From JAVBNH01 sp031551635 (GTDB lineage Bacteria; Bacillota; Clostridia; Oscillospirales; Acutalibacteraceae), in NCBI GenBank assembly GCA_031551635.1, contig JAVBNH010000002.1, forward strand, positions 1 to 64,000: a DNA stretch of 64,000 nucleotides, written 5' to 3'. Numbering within the stretch: the stretch's first letter is position 1; each line of letters opens with the position of its first letter. This document shows positions 41,726-50,651 of this stretch, piece by piece. The notes under the pieces were generated by a model that saw only the letters and a list, made by a program, of their open reading frames with translations, was not told where the DNA came from and ran no database searches. Made by a program: the position numbers and the translations under genes.

Positions 41726-43324
41726 ATGTTTATTTCACCTGTCGACAAGCTGGCAAAACCCGGAAAAAAGGCATGGGCGAATTATGTTATATATGACAGC
41801 GGCGTTTTTTACGCCATATTCGGTACGGGAACAAAGAGCGATACTAATACCTCAGGCTATGCCATTGCGATTGATATAGCAAAATCAATGGACGGCGTTC
41901 ATTGGGAGTTTATGGCGGAAAATATCCTTGAGATACCCGGCGCGCATGCCGGTTTCGGCTTTAAAAAAATTGGGGAATGGTTTTATTATTACCCGACCTG
42001 CTCAAATGAGGAAAAAGGCGTGCATTTCAAGGTTTTCCGTTCGCTCGACCTCAATGAGTGGGAGCATATGGGGAATAAATATGACGTTGTTCCCGACAGG
42101 CGGCTCTATCATGAACGCTGGGACGAGATTCATGTTGTCGAGGACATGGATGATGATGGCGAAAAGGTTTATTATGGCTACATCACCTCAGAAACGCGGG
42201 AGGATATAGGCGAACCCTCTTGTGCATTTTTACAAAGCTATGACGGCATTTCATGGGAGGTGCTGCCGCCGGTAACGGTTGTCTGGGGCGAAATTCCCGC
42301 CCAGCACATGGAGCTGAATTTTGTCGAAAAAATTGAAGGAAAATATTATCTAAGCATGTCCGGCAGAATGTACGCGGACAGCTATGGCTACTCACTTTAT
42401 ACCTTTGTCGGTGCTTCACCCCGGGGACCTTTTTATCCCGATGCGGAAAAATTCAGGCTCAGTGGCACCTCGCGCAGGGATATAACCTTTCTTTCCCACA
42501 GCTTCGAAACGCCTGAAGGCTTCCTAAGTGCTCAATGGCTCAGCCATGACATTTGTCCGGATATCCCTTCATATTCCTTTGCCATAGGCGACTTGAGAAG
42601 GATTATTTGCGACAACGGTCATCTGCGCTTTGCCTACTGGAGTGGTACAGAGGCAGTCAAGGGTGAAAAAACAGCAGTCCGGCTTGAAGAAGCCGAGCTA
42701 CTGCATCCATGCGGGAATTTGAAAAGTGACAGGGATAATTCTTCGGCAGAGGATAATAAATTAACTGTTTCGGCGGGGAGGGACGGTGTTATAGCCGCAC
42801 TGCCCGAAATTTTTGATTTTAAACAGGGCATATTTGCCGAAGGGGAATTTATTATCCGCGAAAACCGTTCGCATATAGCGACACATCAGCATGCGGCGGG
42901 TATAGGATTTTTCTTTGGGAGCAGTATAAAAAGCGAGGGAATCGCGATGATTGCCTACACTCTAGGTGTGACAAGAAGCGGAAAAATGGCTTTTTCGGAT
43001 AAGAAAATAACCGATAAAAATGAATACAGGTTCGCCGGGGGAGGTCTTGCTGACGGGCGCAGCGGCAGTCATTCCGGTACGCTTGATTTTGATTATGACG
43101 ACACTGTGGGACCTTTTGGTCATGCTTCATACTGCGGGGTGCGGCACGGCAAAAAGCATCATTTTCGCCTTCTCGTGAGGGGTGACTATTTCGAGCTTTA
43201 CATAGACGATTTATATGTCCAGACCTATCTCCTGCCCGAAAACCCTTCAGGTGTTCTGGGGCTTTGCTGCTTTGACGGAGTATGTGACTGGAGTGACATT
43301 GAGATTTGGAAAATGAACTTATAA
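41726..43324 (+). CDS. GH43/GH32-like beta-propeller protein with LamG-type C-terminal domain
   Basis: 532 residues. The N-terminal two-thirds have repeated propeller blades with the YAIAIDIAKSMDGVHWEFMA and VFRSLDLNEWEHMG pattern (a strand followed by 'S-D-G/L-x-W') typical of families 43, 32 and 68. The C-terminal part (about 360-532) resembles a concanavalin/levanase-type jelly roll ending YFELYIDDLYVQTYLL and GLCCFDGVCDWSDIEIW. The catalytic acids cannot be assigned with confidence. There is no signal peptide. It ends 5 bp before the convergent DUF4838 gene. It is probably a glycoside hydrolase or phosphorylase-like enzyme acting on imported sugar. Confidence 0.6.
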   Translation: MFISPVDKLAKPGKKAWANYVIYDSGVFYAIFGTGTKSDTNTSGYAIAIDIAKSMDGVHWEFMAENILEIPGAHAGFGFKKIGEWFYYYPTCSNEEKGVHFKVFRSLDLNEWEHMGNKYDVVPDRRLYHERWDEIHVVEDMDDDGEKVYYGYITSETREDIGEPSCAFLQSYDGISWEVLPPVTVVWGEIPAQHMELNFVEKIEGKYYLSMSGRMYADSYGYSLYTFVGASPRGPFYPDAEKFRLSGTSRRDITFLSHSFETPEGFLSAQWLSHDICPDIPSYSFAIGDLRRIICDNGHLRFAYWSGTEAVKGEKTAVRLEEAELLHPCGNLKSDRDNSSAEDNKLTVSAGRDGVIAALPEIFDFKQGIFAEGEFIIRENRSHIATHQHAAGIGFFFGSSIKSEGIAMIAYTLGVTRSGKMAFSDKKITDKNEYRFAGGGLADGRSGSHSGTLDFDYDDTVGPFGHASYCGVRHGKKHHFRLLVRGDYFELYIDDLYVQTYLLPENPSGVLGLCCFDGVCDWSDIEIWKMNL

Positions 43325-43328
43325 CGAG

Positions 43329-45374
43329 TTAAGCGTGCTCCTCAATGTATTTCGCAACGTCTAGCGGTACTACCTTTTCGGGCTTAACAAATTCGTAGCC
43401 CCGCAGCGGATTGCACCATTCAATCGGTCTTAATTTCCACAAAAATTCCTCATACGGCTCATAGATATAATAGCCGCCGTCAAAGGAGCGCATACCGAGC
43501 AGGACACAGTCCTCAAAAAGCTTTTTGTTCTCGTCAACACGTTTGGGGTTTAACAGTGAGAACTCACCGCGCATGATATTTGCCTTATACGCCCGCACCT
43601 GAATGCGCCCCTGCCGCACATGCCGCAGGTTTTCGGGTGTGTCTGCCAATTCCTCCGCCTTATCCCACATCTCATCGATTTTTTCCAAATCCTTCGAGGA
43701 GAAATAAAGATTTTCCTCAACCCTCTGAGAGATGAAAAGATGGGTGGTGTCTATTGCGCGGTGTGAATACAGCTCAATAAACTGCTTCACATACGGCGCG
43801 GACGCGGTACCGTAGTAAGCGTCAAGGAACTCGTCAATCAAATGCTCGACATTCAGCTTCGGGTTCCAAAGAAGCTTCGCGAGAAGGAAACAACGCAGCT
43901 CGCTGAACTCGCCGTTCGGCGCGTTTGCCATGCTGCCCTGCTCAAAGATTCCCGTGACACCAGTATTGCCGTAATAAGCTATATTGTTCGCGAGGATATG
44001 CAGATTCGGGAACATCATCGGTGTAAAATCATAGTTCATTGTATAATTCCAAACATAAATATGCTTAGCGATTTTCTGCCATTTTTCAAGCTCCCTTGCG
44101 ACAAGCGAGGTGCTGCCCTTGTCCTTATATACCGAAAACAGGCTGTCCGCTTTGACATGGTCACAGCTCTGTATACCGTGGCAGTAGCAAGAATCAATCG
44201 GCGCCATACGCACGATAACATTGTCGTCCGGTTCAATTCCGCTCGGGCAGGGGAGAGTATACATATAGGCAAAGGTGTCAATCATATAACCCTGACCCGG
44301 GAATTCCGCCTCGACGGCTCTCGCTATCTGATTTATAAACCAGATATTTGTGCCTGAGGGACCACCGTATTTTTCGTCCATCGCGAGACAGTTTTCACAC
44401 TGGCAGGGATTATTGTTGTCCTCCTGCGTTACTGACATAATTTTCTTTCCCTCAGGGGCGTTTTTGATAGCTTCAATCACATTTGCTGTAACTATCTCAA
44501 GCACCTTCGGATTCGTCAGACAGCGCTGGTCAGCAGTCCATTTTTTTTGGTCCATGCGCCATGAAAAATATTCTTTATTTGTCTCATAATATTTATCCGC
44601 GGGTAATAAGGTCATCAGAGTGTGGCAAAAATCGACATAGCCGACACCGCCGCCGTATTTCCCGTCAAGAGATTCGCCAATCTGGGAATTAATTTTATTG
44701 AAGGCCTTCCACTCCGCGTTTGTAAAGACAATCGCATAATAAATATCGCGGTATTCAAGCGTGGAGCTTTGCGTGTCTGAAAGGTTTTTATCAATAATTA
44801 TATCGCTCATTTGCGGAATCGACTTCACCTCAGGCACAAACCAGCGGCAGCCAAGTTGCTCCTCAAGAAAGCTCGAGCAGCTGTACATCGTACCCCTGCC
44901 ATTGCCGCAAAGAAAAATATTATTACCGATTACTCTTTTTATAAAAGCCTCGTCCTTAAGCTTTTCAAGCTCGCTCTTAAGTGTACCATTATCAAGTCCC
45001 GTGTCGCCGACTGCGATATATGGGCGTTCAAGCGCGCTCATATTCGCGTTGTATTCTGACGCGGTCATTACTGGCAGCTCGGTTCCGGTCATTTCGGCAA
45101 TGAAGGACTGAAGCCAGCCCACACCAGTCATCACCGAAGGCTCAGCATCGTCGGAATGTACGATGATATATGAGGACTGGGAATCCTCAAATAGTGTCAA
45201 AGGCTCGTCTATAACGGTTTCCGCATAAGCCTCGCCGCCGAAGTCAACAGCCTTGTCTTTATCTGGAGAGAAAAAAGCAAGACCGACTGTAGTTTGCAAA
45301 CCAGCAAGCAAATAAACAAAGAAAGTTTGAATCATTGCGAACATAGTAATACCACCTTCATGCTTTTTTTTCAT
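43329..45374 (-). CDS. secreted DUF4838-type protein (glycan-associated, GH-like)
   Basis: About 681 residues from the ATG at 45374; another ATG at 45344 with SD GAAGGTGG is equally plausible. An N-terminal hydrophobic segment (MIQTFFVYLLAGLQTTVGLA) suggests export or anchoring. An alpha-glucuronidase/GH20-like N-terminal domain (AEMTGTELPVMT and GRGTMYSCSSFLEEQLGCRWFVPE) is followed by the DUF4838 barrel (ITAN-VIEAI region, SVTQEDNNNPCQCENC, IVRMAPIDSCYCH). Proteins of this group sit in polysaccharide-use loci; the reaction is unproven. It converges on the GH43/32-like gene with 4 bp between them. Confidence 0.8.
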   Translation of the reverse strand: MKKKHEGGITMFAMIQTFFVYLLAGLQTTVGLAFFSPDKDKAVDFGGEAYAETVIDEPLTLFEDSQSSYIIVHSDDAEPSVMTGVGWLQSFIAEMTGTELPVMTASEYNANMSALERPYIAVGDTGLDNGTLKSELEKLKDEAFIKRVIGNNIFLCGNGRGTMYSCSSFLEEQLGCRWFVPEVKSIPQMSDIIIDKNLSDTQSSTLEYRDIYYAIVFTNAEWKAFNKINSQIGESLDGKYGGGVGYVDFCHTLMTLLPADKYYETNKEYFSWRMDQKKWTADQRCLTNPKVLEIVTANVIEAIKNAPEGKKIMSVTQEDNNNPCQCENCLAMDEKYGGPSGTNIWFINQIARAVEAEFPGQGYMIDTFAYMYTLPCPSGIEPDDNVIVRMAPIDSCYCHGIQSCDHVKADSLFSVYKDKGSTSLVARELEKWQKIAKHIYVWNYTMNYDFTPMMFPNLHILANNIAYYGNTGVTGIFEQGSMANAPNGEFSELRCFLLAKLLWNPKLNVEHLIDEFLDAYYGTASAPYVKQFIELYSHRAIDTTHLFISQRVEENLYFSSKDLEKIDEMWDKAEELADTPENLRHVRQGRIQVRAYKANIMRGEFSLLNPKRVDENKKLFEDCVLLGMRSFDGGYYIYEPYEEFLWKLRPIEWCNPLRGYEFVKPEKVVPLDVAKYIEEHA

Positions 45375-45441
45375 TTTAACACCTCGGGAGTTAAAATGCA
45401 ATAAAAAATACTTAATCTGTCAATTAATTTATGCACTGTGA

Positions 45442-45470
45442 TTGACATATTAGGTTGATAACTATATAAT
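45442..45470 (+). promoter_or_regulatory. sigma-A promoter of the patatin gene
   Basis: TTGACA (45442-45447) and TATAAT (45465-45470) with a 17-bp spacer, both perfect, 35 bp before the start codon. Confidence 0.85.
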
Positions 45471-45504
45471 TGTAAATAAATTTAGGAATAATATGGTGCG
45501 ATAA

Positions 45505-46416
45505 ATGCTCAATAAGACTTATAAACATGAACCGATTTTAGGAAAGGCTCCTGATAAAATGCTCCCGGAGGGCTTTTCACTCGTGCTTGAGGGCGGCGGC
45601 ACTCGTGGCTTCTACAGCTCAGGTGTGATGGAAGCTTTCATGGATGAGGGGCTGATGTTTCCTTATATCATAGGCGTTTCGGCAGGCGCGGCTAATGCGA
45701 TTACCTATATTTCAGGGCAAAAGCTGCGCAGCCGCCAGATTGTGGAGAATTATGTCGGCGACAAGAGATATGTCAGCAAGCGTAATTTGCTGCTTCACCG
45801 TTCGCTTTTTAATATGGATTTTATTTTCAACACAGTGCCGGAAAATTTTGTATTTTTCGACTGGGACATGTTTTACTCACAGGATATTAAATTTTTGACA
45901 GGTACGATGGATGTCGCGACCGGTCAAACCGTCTGGTTCGGCAAGGAACATATTAATCCCGCCTGCACGGTGACTATGGCGTCCTGCTCGATTCCATTTG
46001 TTTCAAAAATCGTTGAATATCAAGGTTTGCGGTTGCTTGACGGTGGTGTCAGCGACCCGATTCCAATTGAAAAATCCATAGCGGACGGCAATAAATTTCA
46101 TGTTATTGTTCTCACACGCAATGAAGGGTATGCAAAGGAAGCCTTCGGACATGAACGCTTAATGAAGCTTGTCGGGCGCAGATACCCCGCGATGATTGAC
46201 ACCTTTAACGTCCGCCATGAGATTTATAACCGCCAGCTTGCGCTTTGCGAGCAGCTGGAGCGCGAAGGTAAAGCGATTATAATAAGACCCTTAAAGCAGC
46301 TGCAGATGGATCGCTCAGGCTCTAACACTAAGGAGCTGCTAAAGCTGTACGATGAAGGACACGAAGAGGGACGGGATGCGGTAAAGCATCTTCTTAATGT
46401 TCTAAGTGAAGTTTGA
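45505..46416 (+). CDS. patatin-like phospholipase
   Basis: 303 residues. The oxyanion loop LEGGGTRG is at 29-35, the nucleophile serine is in GVSAG (S59), and the dyad aspartate is in LLDGGVSDP (D179). All catalytic parts are present. The family (RssA/YjjU type) has esterase or phospholipase A activity; YjjU-like bacterial forms have this length. There is no signal peptide. The gene stands alone, with a perfect promoter, followed by repeat A. Confidence 0.93.
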   Translation: MLNKTYKHEPILGKAPDKMLPEGFSLVLEGGGTRGFYSSGVMEAFMDEGLMFPYIIGVSAGAANAITYISGQKLRSRQIVENYVGDKRYVSKRNLLLHRSLFNMDFIFNTVPENFVFFDWDMFYSQDIKFLTGTMDVATGQTVWFGKEHINPACTVTMASCSIPFVSKIVEYQGLRLLDGGVSDPIPIEKSIADGNKFHVIVLTRNEGYAKEAFGHERLMKLVGRRYPAMIDTFNVRHEIYNRQLALCEQLEREGKAIIIRPLKQLQMDRSGSNTKELLKLYDEGHEEGRDAVKHLLNVLSEV

Positions 46417-46498
46417 AAAACTTGTTTTTCAAAAGGTTTTGTGCCTTTTAAGCAAAACAAATTTAAGACATATAAGCTCTCTATCGACTGAAAGGTAT

Positions 46499-46634
46499 GG
46501 TCTTAACGATGATTTAATCATCGTTCACAGACAGAGCCAAAATTTTTCGTTTACAAAGCTTGATATATCAAGCTTTGTAAAATCAATGAATATACAAAAG
46601 TAAGTAAATTTCAATTAATCAGTGGTTACCTAAA
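46499..46634 (+). repeat. dispersed repeat A, copy 3, upstream of recQ
   Basis: TCTTAACGATGATTTAATC at the left, then CATCGTTCACAGACAGAGCC, the palindrome AAGCTTGATATATCAAGCTT and the right end TTAATCAGTGGTTACCTAAA. It is nearly identical to the copy at 14634 over the whole length. It fills most of the 240-bp patatin-recQ spacer and ends 12 bp before the recQ SD. Confidence 0.88.
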
Positions 46635-46656
46635 TAAAAGCAACTAGGAGCTTATG

Positions 46657-48498
46657 ATGACAACTCATGAATTGCTGAAGCAATTTTTTGGCTTTGAGAG
46701 CTTTCGAGGCGGTCAGGAGCAACTGATAAACTCGATTCTGTCGGGCAGGGATGTGCTCGGGATAATGCCCACCGGCGCAGGGAAATCCCTATGCTTTCAA
46801 GTGCCCGCGATGATGCTCGAGGGGATAACACTTGTGGTGTCGCCCTTGATTTCCTTGATGAAGGATCAGGTTAACTCCCTGACGCTGTCCGGCATTCCCG
46901 CGGCTTATATAAATTCGTCTTTGTCTGAAAAACAAATCTCTCAAGTGCTATATAATGCGGAGAAGGAAAAGTATAAGCTTTTATATATTGCTCCTGAAAG
47001 ACTGCTTTCACCGGGCTTTCTCGCTTTTTGCGCAAATGCGAATATAACGATGCTGACAGTGGACGAGGCGCACTGTATTTCGCAATGGGGTCAGGATTTT
47101 CGCCCGAGCTATTCAAAAATTCCGGAATTTATCGATAGTCTTACGAGGCGTCCGCGCCTTTCAGCCTTTACTGCTACTGCGACAGCAAGGGTGCGCGAGG
47201 ATATTGTCAAGCTATTGGGTCTTGAAAATCCGGATATATTAATAACAGGCTTTGACAGACAAAATCTTTATTTCGAAGTGCAGAAACCCTATGATAAATT
47301 TACTGCTCTAACAGATTTTCTGAAAGACAAAAAAAATTGCAGCGGTATTGTCTATTGCCTGACACGCGCGGCTGTTGAGGAGGTCTGTGTAAAGCTGGGG
47401 GAGCAAGGCTACAACGCCGCGCGGTATCACGCGGGGCTGGAGGACAGTGAAAGGCATAAAAATCAGGATGATTTTTTGTTTGACCGTGTGCAGATAATTG
47501 TTGCGACAAACGCCTTCGGTATGGGGATAGATAAGTCTAATGTGTCCTTTGTGGTGCATTATAATATGCCGTTCGATGTTGAGAGCTATTATCAGGAGGC
47601 AGGCAGAGCCGGGCGCGACGGGCAAAACGCTGAATGTCTGCTGCTCTACAGCGCGAAGGATGTTGAAACAATAAAATGGCTTATTGACAATGCCAAAAGC
47701 ATAGAATATCCCGACAAGCAGACAGAAATTCTTCTGAAAGAAAGAGAATATCAGCGCCTTAGAGAGATGAGTTTTTACTGCATGACGAACGACTGCCTGC
47801 GCGCCTACATACTGAAATATTTCGGCGAAACACCGCCTAATTTCTGCGGCAAATGCTCAAACTGCGACACAAACTTTGAAACTGTTGATGTGAGCATCGA
47901 GGCGCAAAAAATTATTTCCTGCATAGTCAGAATGAAGGAACGTTATGGCATGAACATGGTTATTGATGTTCTCAGGGGCAGCAAAAACGAAAAAATCCTG
48001 CGTCTCTCTCTTGATAAGCTCTCGACCTATAATATCAGCGAGCGTTCAGTGAGCGAGCTGAGGGGTATTATTAATCACTTGATTTTAAACGGTTTTTTAA
48101 TAAAGACAGACGAGGAATACCCTGTTGTGAAGCTCGGTGAAAGAGCCGGCGGTCTTTTAAGGGGAGAAGAAAAGGTATGCATGAAGCTTGTGAAATCAAC
48201 GCTTGCGCCGAACACTGTTAAAGCGGCGAAAAAAACAGACACGGCAGCTTCATTTGATGTAAAATTACTGGAAAAGCTTCGTGTTTTGCGGCTATCCCTT
48301 GCGAAAGAACAGCGTGTTCCTGCTTATGTGATTTTTACCGACGCGACACTTGTTGATATATGCGCAAAAATGCCTGTAAACCGTGTGGCGTTCATGAGTG
48401 TTAGCGGCGTTGGCGAGGCTAAGCTTAGGCGTTACGGTGATATTTTTATCAGAGTGATAAAAGAACATATTGATAACAGTAAGCAATTAGAGAATTAA
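46657..48498 (+). CDS. recQ: ATP-dependent DNA helicase RecQ
   Basis: 613 residues. Helicase motifs: FRGGQEQLINSILSGRDVLG (motif 0), MPTGAGKSLCFQ (I), DEAHCISQWGQDFRPSY (II and the aromatic loop), FTATAT (III) and YYQEAGRAGRDGQ (VI). The zinc-binding region has CGKCSNCD, followed by a winged helix and a C-terminal HRDC domain (LRLSLAKEQRVPAYVIFTDA). It unwinds DNA 3' to 5' in recombination and fork repair. The second ATG (46657) has better spacing from SD AGGAG than the first (46654). Confidence 0.96.
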   Translation: MTTHELLKQFFGFESFRGGQEQLINSILSGRDVLGIMPTGAGKSLCFQVPAMMLEGITLVVSPLISLMKDQVNSLTLSGIPAAYINSSLSEKQISQVLYNAEKEKYKLLYIAPERLLSPGFLAFCANANITMLTVDEAHCISQWGQDFRPSYSKIPEFIDSLTRRPRLSAFTATATARVREDIVKLLGLENPDILITGFDRQNLYFEVQKPYDKFTALTDFLKDKKNCSGIVYCLTRAAVEEVCVKLGEQGYNAARYHAGLEDSERHKNQDDFLFDRVQIIVATNAFGMGIDKSNVSFVVHYNMPFDVESYYQEAGRAGRDGQNAECLLLYSAKDVETIKWLIDNAKSIEYPDKQTEILLKEREYQRLREMSFYCMTNDCLRAYILKYFGETPPNFCGKCSNCDTNFETVDVSIEAQKIISCIVRMKERYGMNMVIDVLRGSKNEKILRLSLDKLSTYNISERSVSELRGIINHLILNGFLIKTDEEYPVVKLGERAGGLLRGEEKVCMKLVKSTLAPNTVKAAKKTDTAASFDVKLLEKLRVLRLSLAKEQRVPAYVIFTDATLVDICAKMPVNRVAFMSVSGVGEAKLRRYGDIFIRVIKEHIDNSKQLEN

Positions 48499-48526
48499 AA
48501 TATTACTTATACGAGGAGTGTATTGC

Positions 48527-49093
48527 ATGAAAAAAATAACAGCATCAGTTATGAGTATCGTTTTTATTCTGCTGTCCCTCGGCGGATGTACCAATCCCGG
48601 CGGCGAGAGCGAAACCACCACAAAGGCTCAGTCCCAGGTAGTGTTACACAGCGCTTTAGAGAGCAAAAACGACTTCGAGCTTGGGCTTTATACCGACAAG
48701 GAAGTATATAAGTCCGATGAGGCTATTAATATCTGGGCGTCTCTGAAATATACCGGCAGTGAAAATGAGAAAACAGTCTGGAGCGGAGAGCCGCCTGTGG
48801 TTTTCTCCATTAGTGACGGTAAGGATTTTTTTATTGAGGATGTTGTTTTGCTTGTGCTGCGCCCGACACAGTATGACAGAGGTTTTATGTACAGATACGA
48901 CTATCATAAGAGCGGCGGCTTTGATGAGAATGCCGAGGATGCGGATTTTTGGCAGGAGTTTTACGCCGATAAAGAATTGAAGCTGCCAAAAGGTAAGTAT
49001 ACAATAAAAGTTAGAAGCGATTTTACATCGTCTGAGGATTCAACTGAAAAAATCGGACCTACCGCCGAGCTGAAAATTCAAGTTAAGGATTAA
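48527..49093 (+). CDS. lipoprotein with Ig-like (BsuPI-type) domain
   Basis: 188 residues. Signal peptide with lipobox LGGC (Cys at about 21), a short Ser/Thr linker (GGESETTTKAQSQ), then a beta-sandwich-like domain: FELGLYTDKEVYKSDEAINI, WASLKYTGSENEKTVWSG and KLPKGKYTIKVRSDF. The 'Y-K-S-D-E-x-I-x-I' opening resembles the intracellular proteinase-inhibitor (BsuPI) type of Ig-like fold; I infer the fold, not a function. It is on the cell surface. SD GAGGAG is well spaced. It lies between recQ and the sulfatase gene, possibly transcribed with both. Confidence 0.75.
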   Translation: MKKITASVMSIVFILLSLGGCTNPGGESETTTKAQSQVVLHSALESKNDFELGLYTDKEVYKSDEAINIWASLKYTGSENEKTVWSGEPPVVFSISDGKDFFIEDVVLLVLRPTQYDRGFMYRYDYHKSGGFDENAEDADFWQEFYADKELKLPKGKYTIKVRSDFTSSEDSTEKIGPTAELKIQVKD

Positions 49094-49132
49094 AATTATA
49101 CTGTAAATAAATAAAAATTGATGAGGCTGGAA

Positions 49133-50494
49133 ATGAAACCTAATATACTGCTTATTGTTGCCGATTCCTTTCGCTATGACTGTTTGGGCAGGTCAGGGCG
49201 TTTTGATATTTCAACTCCGAATCTTGACGCGCTTGCCGCTCAGGGGGTGTTTTTTACCCATGCCTATACGCCCTCACCCGTGTGCGCTCCGGCAAGGCAG
49301 GCTATGCTTTCCGGGAGAACTGCCGACAGCATCGGCGCACTTTGGAACTATGATTTTATCCCGACAAATACCCTTTGCGGTGACGACCGTTTTTATACAG
49401 ACGCCCTGCATGACAAGGGCTATAAAAATGCGTTTCTAGGCAAATGGCACTCCTCAGCTACCCATAAGCCTGTGGATTTTGCTTTTGATACCTTTATTGA
49501 CTATTCTGAGCTCAACAATGAGCTGCGGGAAAAATTCCCCGATTTGAAATTTGAAAACGGCTGGTTCGGCGATAAAAATGAGCTTCCGCTTGAGTTCAGT
49601 CATACTCATTGGCTCGCGAACAAGGCGGCGGACGCAATCGCCGGCTATGCGAAGAATAACGATAGCTTTCATATGCGAGTTGATTTTATCGACCCGCATT
49701 TGCCTGTGCGTCCCTGCGAGCCTTTCGCCTATATGTATGACAGCGATAGCATCGAGCTCTGGGACAGCTGCGGCGACCCGCTCATAAATAAGCCATATTC
49801 GCATTCAAGACAGGTTTTTAACTGGAAGCTCGAGGATGTCGGCGATGAAAAATGGCGGCGTACGGTTGCGTTATATAGAGGGATGATTTCACAGCTTGAC
49901 GACGCAGTCGGAATTATTCTGCGAGAGCTGAAAAATTCGGGGCTTGAGGAGGACACTGCGGTGATTTTCACCAGTGACCACGGCGACCTCTGCGGAGGAC
50001 ACGGAATGATGGACAAGCACTATGTGCTGTATGAGGACATCACTCATGTACCGTTGATAATAAGCTATCCGCGCGGTTTTTCCGGCGCTTTAAGCTGTGA
50101 CGGTTTTGTCTCGAATTGCCTTGACTTGGCTCCGACTATAGAGGAGCTGTGCGAGTTGCAGCCCAGCGGAAAAAGGCACGGCTTTTCACTTCTGCCGCTT
50201 TGCAGGGGTGAAACGGCAAATATGCGCCGCTTTGAGGTCAGCGCGGGAAACGGTCAGCAGTTCGGGCTAGTCACCGTGCGCTGCATTGTCGGAGAAAAGT
50301 GGAAATATATCTGGAATGCGATGGATATTGATGAGCTGTATGACCTCGAAAACGACCCGGGGGAGAAGCGGAATCTGATTAATGAGCCGGGAGACGCACC
50401 GCTCGCGCAATTAAAAAAGCTCCTTTTTGAGGAGCTTAAAAGAAGAGACGACCCGTTTATCAGTGGAGGATGGCTGGACAGGCAGTTCAGATGA
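49133..50494 (+). CDS. Cys-type sulfatase
   Basis: 453 residues from the ATG at 49133, which fits the family N-terminus MKPNILLIVADSFRYDCLG. The formylglycine motif C-x-P-x-R is intact at 51-55 (CAPAR), followed by LGKWHS and the second metal site FTSDHGDLCGGHGMMDKH. It hydrolyses sulfate esters, for example on host or algal glycans. The Cys must be oxidised to formylglycine by an anaerobic sulfatase-maturing radical SAM enzyme (anSME) or FGE; neither is seen in this window. There is no signal peptide, so it probably acts on imported sulfated sugars. A hairpin overlaps the stop codon. Confidence 0.93.
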   Translation: MKPNILLIVADSFRYDCLGRSGRFDISTPNLDALAAQGVFFTHAYTPSPVCAPARQAMLSGRTADSIGALWNYDFIPTNTLCGDDRFYTDALHDKGYKNAFLGKWHSSATHKPVDFAFDTFIDYSELNNELREKFPDLKFENGWFGDKNELPLEFSHTHWLANKAADAIAGYAKNNDSFHMRVDFIDPHLPVRPCEPFAYMYDSDSIELWDSCGDPLINKPYSHSRQVFNWKLEDVGDEKWRRTVALYRGMISQLDDAVGIILRELKNSGLEEDTAVIFTSDHGDLCGGHGMMDKHYVLYEDITHVPLIISYPRGFSGALSCDGFVSNCLDLAPTIEELCELQPSGKRHGFSLLPLCRGETANMRRFEVSAGNGQQFGLVTVRCIVGEKWKYIWNAMDIDELYDLENDPGEKRNLINEPGDAPLAQLKKLLFEELKRRDDPFISGGWLDRQFR

Positions 50495-50516
50495 ACAATG
50501 ATATAATCATCGTTCA
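50493..50516 (+). terminator. hairpin at the sulfatase stop (AACAATGAT/ATCATCGTT)
   Basis: GAACAATGATATAATCATCGTTC forms a stem around ATA with one mismatch. It is the same core as in repeat A and at 36535, followed by CACAGGAGACAGG, a motif also partly seen at 108-118. Confidence 0.65.
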
Positions 50517-50597
50517 CAGGAGACAGGATTCAGGAGCCATTTGTCAAGGCTGTAGGATAAGGCTCTGCCTTATAATATGTTTTTTTTTCACTCTACT

Positions 50598-50651
50598 AGC
50601 GTCCAGCATCCAGCGTCCAGCATCCAGCATCCAGCATCCAGCATCCAGCAC
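50598..50651 (-). repeat. heptamer array CCAGCAT/CCAGCGT abutting the tex stop codon
   Basis: Seven full 7-bp units (50603-50651): CCAGCAT, CCAGCGT, then CCAGCAT four times, then CCAGCAC, with a partial unit before. The last unit ends one base before the tex stop codon (minus strand). Confidence 0.92.
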
